Assembly (NCBI RefSeq): GCF_034424625.1
Contig: NZ_CP139977.1
Coordinates: 248,001 to 312,000, forward strand
Source of the DNA: Janthinobacterium lividum
Lineage (GTDB): Bacteria > Pseudomonadota > Gammaproteobacteria > Burkholderiales > Burkholderiaceae_D
Reading direction: 5' to 3'
DNA length: 64,000 nucleotides
The stretch's first letter is position 1. Each line of letters opens with the position of its first letter. The notes beneath the pieces were generated by a model. It ran no database searches. It was not told the DNA's origin and was given only the letters and a program-made list of their open reading frames with translations. Below are positions 21,251-29,195 of the stretch, in pieces. The position numbers and the translations under genes were made by a program.

Positions 21251-22309
21251 ATGTCGCTTTTCTCGCAATTTCAGGTTGGGAATGTCACTTTCCGAAATCG
21301 CATTGCGATCTCGCCGATCTGCGTGTATTCCGCAGTGGATGGTGTGCCGGATGACTGGCATCTCGTGCATCTTGGTAGCCGTGCCATTGGTGGGGCTGGT
21401 CTGGTCCTCACTGAGGCAACGGCAGTATCGCCTGAAGGGCGGATCACGCTCGGTGACACAGGTTTGTGGAACGAGCAGCAGCAGGCGTCATGGGCTCGCA
21501 TCGCCACGTTTTTGCGTGCAAATGGTGCGGTGCCTGGCGTGCAATTGGCACATGCGGGGCGAAAGGCTAGCACCGATCTGCCTTGGCAGGGCGGTCGTCC
21601 TGTTCCTGTGAATGCCGGGGGATGGGTACCTTTAGCGCCAAGCGCATTGCCGTTCGATACAGGCTACACCGTGCCTGATGCGCTTGATGAACAAGGTATC
21701 GCGAAAGTCATCAACGATTTTTCTAGGGCGGCCCGGCGTGCCCTTGAGGCGGGATTCAGCGTGATTGAAATCCATGCTGCGCACGGCTATCTGTTCCACG
21801 AATTCTTATCACCCCTGTCCAACCGACGTGACGATGCCTATGGCGGTTCGTTGGAGAACCGTGCCCGCCTACTGCGTGCCGTGGTTATCGCGATACGCAA
21901 GCAATGGCCACTTCCCCGGCCACTCATGGTTCGCCTGTCCGCGACTGATTGGACGACCGGAGGATGGGATATCGATGAATGCGTTCAACTGGTGTGTTGG
22001 TTGAAAGAGGATGGCGTGGACATGATCGACACATCGTCAGGAGGAAATATCGCCAATGCAAAAATTCCCGTTGCTTCCGAGTATCAAGTGCCGTTTGCCG
22101 CACGCATCCGGCGCGAAGTTGGTATTGCCACTGGCGCGGTCGGCTTGATCGTCACAGGGCGACAGGCCGACGACATCATCGGGCGCGGCGATGCGGACAT
22201 CGTGCTGGTTGCGCGTGAAGCGTTGCGCGATCCGTATTTCCCGCGCCGCGCCGCAGCTGAACTTGGTGTCAAATTTGATGCTCCTGGGCAATATCTTCGC
22301 GCGTGGTGA
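21251..22309 (+). CDS. NADH:flavin oxidoreductase, old yellow enzyme family (YqjM/XenA-like)
   Basis: This is a 352-residue FMN-dependent ene-reductase of the OYE family. MSLFSQFQVGNVTFRNRIAI is the typical start, and the ATG at 21251 has GGAG nine bases upstream. A longer frame from a GTG at 21173 overlaps the PKS stop but adds a hydrophobic stretch foreign to the family. Family signatures are SPICVYSAVDG, the QLAHAGRKAS segment, the catalytic HAAHGYLFHEFLSPLSNRR region, and a C-terminal phosphate-binding region around VGLIVTGRQADDII. OYEs reduce the C=C bond of enones, enals and related acceptors. In this locus a plausible substrate is a cyclohexenone or cyclohexene carboxylate derived from 3-dehydroshikimate (inference). 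Reduction of a polyketide enone is an alternative. Confidence 0.9.
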   Translation: MSLFSQFQVGNVTFRNRIAISPICVYSAVDGVPDDWHLVHLGSRAIGGAGLVLTEATAVSPEGRITLGDTGLWNEQQQASWARIATFLRANGAVPGVQLAHAGRKASTDLPWQGGRPVPVNAGGWVPLAPSALPFDTGYTVPDALDEQGIAKVINDFSRAARRALEAGFSVIEIHAAHGYLFHEFLSPLSNRRDDAYGGSLENRARLLRAVVIAIRKQWPLPRPLMVRLSATDWTTGGWDIDECVQLVCWLKEDGVDMIDTSSGGNIANAKIPVASEYQVPFAARIRREVGIATGAVGLIVTGRQADDIIGRGDADIVLVAREALRDPYFPRRAAAELGVKFDAPGQYLRAW

Positions 22310-22651
22310 TAGGCATAGCCGGCATGCGGTCAGCGGCTACGCAGCGGCGGTGCAAATCGTTTAATTGAATAGTGTGGAAGGAAATGATATGTGCGAATGC
22401 AATTGCCACGAAGCCTGCACCGGTAACGGGAACAATTGGTGCTGTGTATATGCATATTGCTTGGTTATACCTGCATTTATGCCGTGGTATATGCAGGTGT
22501 TATATTGAAAAGCATATTGGATGAAATATTAATATACTAAATTATATATGTGACTGTGATCGTGTTCGTAAGTGACGATAAAAATTAATGAGTGGCTGCG
22601 AAAATTTATTTTTCTGGGCGACTTCAATGGATAATTTTATAGAGTTAATTT
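22310..22651 (+). other. AT-rich intergenic region between the reductase and the PCP gene
   Basis: The base composition drops sharply from the GC-rich PKS to an AT-rich stretch, especially 22500-22650. This space holds one credible small frame (22389-22508, listed separately) and AT-rich promoter-like sequence ahead of the PCP gene. The change may mark an insertion point or a separate promoter for the release genes. No terminator hairpin was recognised. Confidence 0.5.
22389..22508 (+). CDS. Small Cys-rich ORF, 39 residues, unknown
   Basis: The frame starts at ATG 22389 with AGGA six bases upstream, a better ribosome site than several large genes here. It encodes MCECNCHEAC at the N terminus and contains seven Cys in 39 residues (positions 2, 4, 6, 10, 18, 19, 24), ending in a hydrophobic tail rich in Tyr, Val and Met. 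The CxCxCxxxC start could bind metal or form disulfides. I recognise no family. Arguments for a real gene are the ribosome site, the Cys pattern and its place between two biosynthetic genes. Against it are its short length and AT-rich surroundings. Confidence 0.35.
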   Translation: MCECNCHEACTGNGNNWCCVYAYCLVIPAFMPWYMQVLY

Positions 22652-24394
22652 ATGTCAGATTTAGAAGAATATTGTGTCGAAATTTCAAATGATAACATCG
22701 CGGTTATTGGTATCGCGGGATGTTATTTTGACGTTGAAACAATGGATGGTTTATGGAGAAATCTAACTGGCGGCGTTAATTTCTTTGAGAAGATCCTCGC
22801 CGACTTTAAATCGGATAGTTGCATCGATGGGCTCGAACCGTTCGATCCATTATTTCTCGGTGTTTCCTCTGGAGTGAGCGTACGTCCAGATACCAGACTG
22901 TTTCTCGAAACGGTATGGCACCTCCTGGAGCGGGCGGGTCTCACGCGTGAAAGCTTAAAACAGGATTATGCCGCCAGCGTCGGCGTATTCGTGGGCGCAG
23001 CGCAACGCATTTCCACAAATACGGATCGCCATTGTGCAGCTGATTGGTCGCAACGGGAGGAGATTGCCCATGGCGTGTCCCGTTACTTCGACCTACAGGG
23101 GCCGCTTGTGATGGTCGATACGGTTGCCTCCGGTACACAGGACATGGTCGAGATGGCTTGCCGAAGCTTAACGAGTGGCAAATGCAAGCTGGCTATCGCG
23201 GGTGGCATTCATCTTCCCATGCGTCAGGATGATGCGCCATCCTCGAGGCGAGGCGAAAGGGGCGAAGACCGTGCAGTTTTGTTGCCGGGTGAAGGTGTCG
23301 GAGCCGTGCTGTTGCAATCGTTGCCACAGGCTATCGCGGATGGCAATACGATCTTGGCGGTGATCAAACCGTCGCTAGGACGATATGTTCAATGCCCCAG
23401 ATTTCCGCACGCTCTAGAGCTTAATTCACCAACGCAAATGACGGGAGAGTCGCGCGGAGCGCCAATCGATCTGACTCCAACACGCTCGACTGAGATGATT
23501 GTGCTCTCTGCCCACACGCCTGATGCCTTGCGTGTCTTGGCGTGGCGGCTGCTGAATCATATCAAGTCTGGCTTCCTTGGATCGGTAGTGCAGAACAAGA
23601 GCGGAGTTTCGCTGGCCGATGTTGCTTACACACTGCAGTCCTGTCGGGAACAGATGAACTGTCGCCTGGCAATGGTTGCAGGGGGATTCGAGGAGGTTGT
23701 GTGCGGTCTCGAAGAGTATCTTCTGAGCAAAGACGGGGCAGTCACCGTCGTCCAGAAACTCTTGGGTCATACGCAGGCTGGCCTGCCAATTATGGTGTAT
23801 CGCGGCGACCTTGATAGCAGTACCCAAGTCATGAGTTTGCTATCGGGCAGCGCCGGAGAGGTGATGGTGCAGGCCTTGTTGTTGGAGGGTGATCTCGGCA
23901 ACCTCGCCTTATGCTGGATTCAAGGTGCAAAAGTAGACTGGAAGCTACTGCAAGACGGTAAATCTCCGCGCAAAGTGGCGTTGTCTGCATATCCTTTTTC
24001 TATTTCGACACTGGAGCGTCAGTTGTTGCATGAAGGTATGCCATCTTTTGGTCTTTTCGAATCGGGGGGCGCATCTCACGGCATTCGTTCAGCATCTTTA
24101 AATGCGGTGGAAATCGCGTTGATTACGATTTGGAAAGAATTGTTCGGATTGGAACGGATCGGCAGAGATCAGAATTTCTTTGAGCTCGGCGGAGATTCGC
24201 AGCTCGGCATGCACATCATTTCACGGGTGCGTGATTCAATGCAAGTCGATTTGCCACTGAGTTATTTGTACGAAACTCCCACCATCGCAACAATGAGCGA
24301 AAAAATCGCCCACATGGCAGCGCTTTCAGCCATGCCGCTCGCCATTGCAGGCGCTGAAGTCGACCATGATTACGAAGAAGGAATCATCCGGTAA
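22652..24394 (+). CDS. Degenerate truncated KS fused to a peptidyl carrier protein (chain-receiving PCP)
   Basis: This 580-residue protein starts with about 240 residues of KS fold (NIAVIGIAGCYF, then the active-site region near 156). The KS is dead: DTACSSS reads DTVASGT, with Ala159 for Cys, and the second half with both His motifs is absent. Residues about 280-460 resemble the linker after KS0 in the preceding PKS (IVLSAHT, VAYTLQSCREQMNCRLA, VALSAYPFS). A PCP follows (about 485-560) with GGDSQLGMH and the phosphopantetheine site Ser516. The tail EVDHDYEEGIIR is acidic-hydrophobic, as expected of a short linear motif that binds a beta-hairpin docking domain. The condensation protein two genes downstream has such a domain. 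Role inferred: accept the finished chain from KS0 and present it for release. Confidence 0.88.
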   Translation: MSDLEEYCVEISNDNIAVIGIAGCYFDVETMDGLWRNLTGGVNFFEKILADFKSDSCIDGLEPFDPLFLGVSSGVSVRPDTRLFLETVWHLLERAGLTRESLKQDYAASVGVFVGAAQRISTNTDRHCAADWSQREEIAHGVSRYFDLQGPLVMVDTVASGTQDMVEMACRSLTSGKCKLAIAGGIHLPMRQDDAPSSRRGERGEDRAVLLPGEGVGAVLLQSLPQAIADGNTILAVIKPSLGRYVQCPRFPHALELNSPTQMTGESRGAPIDLTPTRSTEMIVLSAHTPDALRVLAWRLLNHIKSGFLGSVVQNKSGVSLADVAYTLQSCREQMNCRLAMVAGGFEEVVCGLEEYLLSKDGAVTVVQKLLGHTQAGLPIMVYRGDLDSSTQVMSLLSGSAGEVMVQALLLEGDLGNLALCWIQGAKVDWKLLQDGKSPRKVALSAYPFSISTLERQLLHEGMPSFGLFESGGASHGIRSASLNAVEIALITIWKELFGLERIGRDQNFFELGGDSQLGMHIISRVRDSMQVDLPLSYLYETPTIATMSEKIAHMAALSAMPLAIAGAEVDHDYEEGIIR

Positions 24395-24446
24395 ATCATT
24401 ATTTAGAGTTCGTTAGCGTATTTTTTTACAAATAAAGGAATGGATA

Positions 24447-25685
24447 ATGTCAAAGCAGGCGCAGTTACTTAAAGGTATTCGTGTGGTCGACTATAGTCAT
24501 TTTCTGGCGGGGCCATATGTTTCTCGCTGCCTGGCGGCGCTGGGTGCCGAGGTGATCAAGGTTGAGAGGCCTAAAGTAGGGGATGCAGGGCGATCCCACC
24601 CTTACTTTATCGAAGGACAGAGCGGCTACTTCTTGCAACAGAATATGGGAAAGAAGGGCCTATGCGTTGACGTCAAGGATCCGCGTGGCCTTGAACTGAT
24701 GAAAAAGCTCGTGCGCGAATCGGACGTGCTGGTCGAGAACTACCGGCCAGGAACCTTGAAAAAATTGGGTCTCGGTTACGAGGAGCTTTCGGCGGAGAAT
24801 CCAGGATTGGTCTATTGCTCCGTCTCGGCGTTCGGTCAGACCGGCGTGGACTCGGATCGGGCTGGATTTGGTCTCATCGCGGAAGCCAAGAGTGGGGCGA
24901 TGGATTTGATCGGACATCCAGGGGAAATGCCGCCGCTTTTCAGGATGCCGGTTGCTGATATGTACGCGGGCGCGCATGGCGTAGCCGCAGTCTGCGCGGC
25001 GTTGCTCGGTCGGCATGGCACAGGGCGGGGTCAACACATTGACATCGCGCTGTATGACTGCATGCTATCCATGCACGACTTTGCCGCGCAGTTTCACACC
25101 CTTAGCGGTGGCAAGGAAGTCGTCAAGCGCAGTGGGCATTATCTTCCACAATCGACGGTATACGGGGTATTTCCGGCAAAAGACGGCTGTCTGGTGATCG
25201 CGGCGCAAGTCGACGACAGCTGGAAGCGATTGGCTCGTCTGATCGGCGGCGAAGCACTAGCCGAGGATCGGCGCTTTAGTCACGCGGCCAGCCGCAATGC
25301 CCACGGTAGCGAGGCGATCGCTCTCGTCAAGTCCTGGACCGAAGTACGCAACCTTGAAGACTGCTTGGCCGCACTCGACCAGGCGGGCGTGCCCTGCGCC
25401 CGGGTTCAGAGCATCGCCCAGGCACTGGCTGATCCGCACATCAAATCGCGGGGTATGCTTCTTGAGCAACACCATTCTCAGCTTGGTCCTATCACCATGC
25501 TCAATGTCCCCTTCAATTTCTCGGACGTAGAGCCGCACGCGATGGACGTGGCACCCCTGTTGGGGCAGCATAACTCCGAGATCGCCTTCGATCTGGGTTA
25601 TTCAGATACTGAGATCAGCGCGATGCAGCGCGACGGCGTGTTGTACTCGGAACCGTACGAGGCCGACACCTCGGTGAAAGCCTAG
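24447..25685 (+). CDS. CaiB/BaiF family III CoA-transferase
   Basis: This 412-residue protein has the full length of the formyl-CoA transferase (Frc)/CaiB/BaiF family. It starts GIRVVDYSHFLAGPYVSRCL, and Asp171 in MPVADMYAG is the expected covalent catalytic residue. A ribosome site AAGGA lies upstream of the ATG. Family members move CoA between carboxylic acids through aspartyl-CoA intermediates. Here it probably makes the CoA thioester of the cyclic acid, or recycles CoA, so that ring-modifying reductions or dehydrations can occur on an activated acid (inference). It lies between the PCP and condensation genes, so a direct part in preparing the release acceptor is likely. Confidence 0.92.
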   Translation: MSKQAQLLKGIRVVDYSHFLAGPYVSRCLAALGAEVIKVERPKVGDAGRSHPYFIEGQSGYFLQQNMGKKGLCVDVKDPRGLELMKKLVRESDVLVENYRPGTLKKLGLGYEELSAENPGLVYCSVSAFGQTGVDSDRAGFGLIAEAKSGAMDLIGHPGEMPPLFRMPVADMYAGAHGVAAVCAALLGRHGTGRGQHIDIALYDCMLSMHDFAAQFHTLSGGKEVVKRSGHYLPQSTVYGVFPAKDGCLVIAAQVDDSWKRLARLIGGEALAEDRRFSHAASRNAHGSEAIALVKSWTEVRNLEDCLAALDQAGVPCARVQSIAQALADPHIKSRGMLLEQHHSQLGPITMLNVPFNFSDVEPHAMDVAPLLGQHNSEIAFDLGYSDTEISAMQRDGVLYSEPYEADTSVKA

Positions 25686-25698
25686 GATCGCCGAGCTC

Positions 25699-27216
25699 AT
25701 GATGACCATTCCTAGATTGCTTGCGGATCTTCAAGCAAAAGGCATAACGTTGTCGCTGTCTGACGGCGAACTGGCCTATCGCGCCCCCAAAGGCCTGCTG
25801 ACTTCGGTAGACCGGGACAACCTGTCCCTGCGGCGAGAAGAGATCATCGCTTACCTGGCTGCCATGTCAGCACGCCTGCGTGGGCCGATCAAGCTGCAAC
25901 GGTCTCCCTCCATGATGCCCTCCTTGCTGCAGGCGCTTTGGTGGAACTGGTATGGCAGACCGCCCAGACAACTCAATCAGGAAAGGTTGCCACTGGTGAA
26001 AGTTTTTCATGACACCAGTCTGGAACGTATCACTGAAGGCATACAGCAGATAATCACGCGGCATGAAACGTTGCGTTCCTCGTTTCGCCAGCAAGATGGT
26101 GACTTGCGCATCATATTGAATGCTCCCGAGGACTTTGCGCTGGAGTTCGAGGCGCTGGACGCGGCTTGTCCGCACACCGAAGTGGAAAGCACATTAAGAG
26201 CGCGCATGGCGGAATTTTCCGACAGGCAGTTGCCGCTGGACGGCGATTGGCTCATTCGCGCCAAAGTAGTTGGCATCTCACCGACCGACTATATGCTCGT
26301 TTTTACTTTCCACCATATTATTGTCGATGCCGCTTCCTTGTTGTTGATCCTCGCCGAGCTGGAGGCATTGCTATCGCCTACTAGTTCGTCCGCATTGGCG
26401 CCGCACGTGCAGTTCACCGACTATGCCGCATGGGAATGCGCCTGGGTGAATAGTGCCGAGCGTCAGCCTTTGATCGATTACTGGGCAGCCTGGCTGCGTA
26501 GACAATCTCCCCTGGTGGCACCGCGTAGCCGTACAACGCTCGAGTGGCGTCCGGGCCTGAAGGTTGACTATAAATTTTCCTTCAATGCTGCGGTACTGCA
26601 TAAGGTGAACGCGTACGCCCTGAGTCAGCGCACCTCGCTCTTCAACGTATTTCTGACTGCTTTCGGCATGGCTCTGGTGCGATGGTCCGGCACGGAAAGG
26701 TTTGCGATCCGCTGCGTTGGCGACTTGCGGACCTCGCCGGAGCTGGCCAAGATCGTCGGATATATGGTGTGCAGCGACGCGGTAGAGATTACCGCTCCGC
26801 CTGGTGGCGATTTCGTCGCGATGCTGAAGGCGAATGAAATCGAGTACCACAGCGCGCTCATGCTCAGGGTGCCGACATTGCTGCGCCATCCGGTACACGC
26901 TGGCGGCATGGGAATCGAAGATCCACGACATATCGCTGCCACGATCAATATGTTCTCGATCCGTCTCCCGGCAAGCGAAACCAGTTCCCATCGTGCACAA
27001 GAGGTCGAAGGTGATGGTACATGGCCACCGCAAGTGACGCGGATACCAGGAGAGCCTTGGCCCATCCTGCTACCGTCGATCTACTTGCGTCTGCTGGACT
27101 TCGGTGATGTTCTTCAAGGTTCGCTGGAACTCAATGATGCGTTACTGGAATCCGAAGAGCAAACGGCGTTGCTCGACACCTTCTTCGCGGTCGTCGCGGA
27201 GTTTCTGCTTCACTAA
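25699..27216 (+). CDS. Stand-alone NRPS condensation domain with N-terminal TubC-type docking domain (chain release)
   Basis: This 505-residue protein begins with a beta-hairpin docking domain of the TubC_N type (about 3-52: LLADLQAKGITLSLSDGELA, followed by YRAPKG and an LRREEIIAYL helix). The condensation domain follows with an intact HHIIVDA motif (His205, His206, Asp210). No adenylation or carrier domain is attached, so it must work on a separate carrier and a free or separately bound acceptor. In enacyloxin a free condensation domain of this kind esterifies the PCP-bound chain to a dihydroxycyclohexane carboxylic acid; the same role is inferred here. It lies 13 bp after the CoA-transferase and shares its transcription unit. 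Bond type (ester or amide) cannot be read from sequence. Confidence 0.92.
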   Translation: MMTIPRLLADLQAKGITLSLSDGELAYRAPKGLLTSVDRDNLSLRREEIIAYLAAMSARLRGPIKLQRSPSMMPSLLQALWWNWYGRPPRQLNQERLPLVKVFHDTSLERITEGIQQIITRHETLRSSFRQQDGDLRIILNAPEDFALEFEALDAACPHTEVESTLRARMAEFSDRQLPLDGDWLIRAKVVGISPTDYMLVFTFHHIIVDAASLLLILAELEALLSPTSSSALAPHVQFTDYAAWECAWVNSAERQPLIDYWAAWLRRQSPLVAPRSRTTLEWRPGLKVDYKFSFNAAVLHKVNAYALSQRTSLFNVFLTAFGMALVRWSGTERFAIRCVGDLRTSPELAKIVGYMVCSDAVEITAPPGGDFVAMLKANEIEYHSALMLRVPTLLRHPVHAGGMGIEDPRHIAATINMFSIRLPASETSSHRAQEVEGDGTWPPQVTRIPGEPWPILLPSIYLRLLDFGDVLQGSLELNDALLESEEQTALLDTFFAVVAEFLLH

Positions 27217-27256
27217 CCTTTAAGCGAGAAAATACTCTCATGTGGAATGATATCTT

Positions 27257-28258
27257 ATGAAAGCCATAATGAATACGGCCCCGGGCGGCCCAGAAACCCT
27301 CATGTTGCACGAAGTGCCGGAACCTGTCCCGGGGCCGGGTGAGGTGCGGGTACAGGTGGTTTCCTGTGCGCTCAATTACCCGGACGTGCTCATCATCGAC
27401 GACCGCTATCAGGACAAGCCCCAGAGGCCATTTTCGCCTGGATCGGAAGTCGCCGGCATCGTCGATGCCGTTGGTGCCGACGTCGTCGGCATCAAAATCG
27501 GCGACCATGTCTTCGGAACCACCGGAAACCGGGGCGGCATGGCGCAGAAGGTCAATCTCGCGGCTTGCGACTGCTTCGCCCTGCCGCCTGGATTTCCCTT
27601 CGAAGAGGCATCGACCTTGTTGCTGACCTATGGGACCAGCTTGTATGGCTTAAAGAATTTGGCGCGTCTGCAGCCCGGCGAAACTTTGTTGGTCTTGGGC
27701 GCGGCTGGAGGGGTTGGCCTCGCGGCAGTGGAGTTGGGCAAGGCCATTGGGGCGCGGGTAGTCGCCGTGGCTTCCTCGCAGGAGAAGGTGGATCTGGCGC
27801 AGCGCCATGGTGCCGACGTCGGGCTGGTTTGCCCGCGCGGCCCGCTTGACCGCGATGCGGCACGAGCCTTCAAGGATCAACTAAGAACCGTATGCGGGAG
27901 CAAGGGAGCCAACGTGATCTGCGACCCAGTTGGCGGGGATTATGCCGAGGCCGCACTGCGTGTGATTGCACACGGCGGCCGTTACCTAGTGATCGGGTTT
28001 GTGGCAGGCATTCCGAAACTCCCGCTCAATCTGGTCCTGCTCAAGGCGTGCCAGTTGATCGGTGTCTTATTGGGATCTTTCGCAAGCCAGGAGCCGGAGG
28101 CCCATCGTCAAAACGTCCATGTACTTTTGGCGCTCTACCGCAACGGAAAGATCAAGCCATTCATTTCCGAGCGGTTCCCGCTGGAGCGTGGAGGCGAGGC
28201 CATGGCACGGCTCGCTGATCGCCACGCCATGGGGAAAGTTGTCATTACCATGAGGTAG
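27257..28258 (+). CDS. Zinc-independent MDR enoyl/quinone reductase
   Basis: This 333-residue medium-chain reductase is of the NADPH:quinone oxidoreductase type. The GroES-like N-terminal half has PGPGEVRVQV and PGSEVAGIVDAVG; the nucleotide site is LGAAGGVGLAAVELGKAIGA. No zinc-binding Cys cluster is seen. Relatives reduce alpha,beta-unsaturated acyl-CoA, enones or quinones. It ends the plus-strand release operon, 40 bp after the condensation gene, and faces the shikimate-dehydrogenase homologue tail to tail. A role as the enoyl-CoA reductase that saturates the shikimate-derived ring, or as a trans-acting ER for the polyketide, is possible. Confidence 0.9.
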   Translation: MKAIMNTAPGGPETLMLHEVPEPVPGPGEVRVQVVSCALNYPDVLIIDDRYQDKPQRPFSPGSEVAGIVDAVGADVVGIKIGDHVFGTTGNRGGMAQKVNLAACDCFALPPGFPFEEASTLLLTYGTSLYGLKNLARLQPGETLLVLGAAGGVGLAAVELGKAIGARVVAVASSQEKVDLAQRHGADVGLVCPRGPLDRDAARAFKDQLRTVCGSKGANVICDPVGGDYAEAALRVIAHGGRYLVIGFVAGIPKLPLNLVLLKACQLIGVLLGSFASQEPEAHRQNVHVLLALYRNGKIKPFISERFPLERGGEAMARLADRHAMGKVVITMR

Positions 28259-28285
28259 CGCGGCTTCAGGTGCCGGGCCGGCATT

Positions 28286-29185
28286 TCAGTTGACAGAAAG
28301 TCGGCTGAAATGCCGCAGCATGCGCTCGATGTCGGCCGTATGGCCGGTGAACAGCTCAAAAGCCCTAGCCGCCTGGAACACGAGCATACTGGCGCCATCC
28401 AGCGTCCGGCAACCCATTGCCCGTGCGGAACGTAATAGTTCCGTTTCGAGAGGGGCGTAAACGACTTCGGCGATCCACATATCTGGGCGGAGCTGGCTGA
28501 GCGGCATGGCCGAACCGGGATATTTGCTCGTACCGGTAGGGCTTGCATTAACGACGCCATTGGAGGTGATGATCGCTGCTTCGGGCGTTTCGCTGGCGCG
28601 AATATCCCGGTGCGTAAAGCGCAGTGCAAGGCTATCGGCAAGGAACTGGGCGCGTTCATGAATGATGTCGGTAATGGTGAGGTGGCGTACGCCGAGCTCG
28701 AGCAGGGTAAACGCAGTGGCGGCGCCCGCTCCGCCCGCTCCGTATTGGAGTACCCTGTCCAGAGGCACACCCTGCAGGCCACGCCGAAAGCTTTCGCCGA
28801 AACCCTTGGCGTCCGTGTTGTAGCCAATGCGGCGGCCTGCATGGAAGCGCACGGTGTTGACCGCACCGATGGCCTGCGCCTCGGGGCTCAGTTCATGCAG
28901 CAAGGGGATCACGGCCTGCTTGCAAGGAACCGTGATGTTCAGACCCGAAAACCCCAAGCTTTCTACTTCGTTCAGCAGATCGGACAAGTGGTTGACACCG
29001 ATGCCGAGCTGATCGAGGTCTATCAGTTCGTAGCGGCAATGGATGCCCTGCGCTTTTGCTTCGGCCTCATGCAGTGCCGGTGACTTGGACTGTGCGATAC
29101 CTGCGCCGACGAGGCCAAGCCGGCAGATGCGTCCATTGTCTACCGTTTGGCTCAAGAATGTCTGTTGACTGAGGTCGGAAATCAT
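28286..29185 (-). CDS. Shikimate/quinate dehydrogenase homologue (AroE-like)
   Basis: This 299-residue protein starts at MISDLSQQTF; a longer in-frame start near 29311 would run back into the upstream gene and adds non-homologous sequence. Family features are GLVGAGIAQSKSPALHEAEA (SKS shikimate-binding), the GLNITVPCK motif with catalytic Lys, the IGAVNTV and GYNTDAKGF regions, and the nucleotide loop GAGGAGAA. NAD(P)-dependent reduction or oxidation at C3 of a shikimate-type ring is expected. It is last in the minus-strand unit with a TIM-barrel enzyme and MATE exporter, separated by about 10 bp from the barrel gene. Its place in a PKS locus argues for making the ring acceptor rather than for aromatic amino acids (inference). 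Confidence 0.92.
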   Translation of the reverse strand: MISDLSQQTFLSQTVDNGRICRLGLVGAGIAQSKSPALHEAEAKAQGIHCRYELIDLDQLGIGVNHLSDLLNEVESLGFSGLNITVPCKQAVIPLLHELSPEAQAIGAVNTVRFHAGRRIGYNTDAKGFGESFRRGLQGVPLDRVLQYGAGGAGAATAFTLLELGVRHLTITDIIHERAQFLADSLALRFTHRDIRASETPEAAIITSNGVVNASPTGTSKYPGSAMPLSQLRPDMWIAEVVYAPLETELLRSARAMGCRTLDGASMLVFQAARAFELFTGHTADIERMLRHFSRLSVN

Positions 29186-29195
29186 TTGCTTACCG

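Noticed and set aside
1..28258. Search for a thioesterase, adenylation domain or discrete acyltransferase
   Set aside because: None is visible in this window; the trans-acting acyltransferase must lie elsewhere.
28270..28284. Small GC palindrome between the converging MDR and dehydrogenase genes as a terminator
   Set aside because: The stem is short with a one-base centre and no T-tract on either strand.
28610..29083. Long plus-strand frame opposite the shikimate-dehydrogenase homologue
   Set aside because: It mirrors a well-supported gene on the other strand and has no family features.
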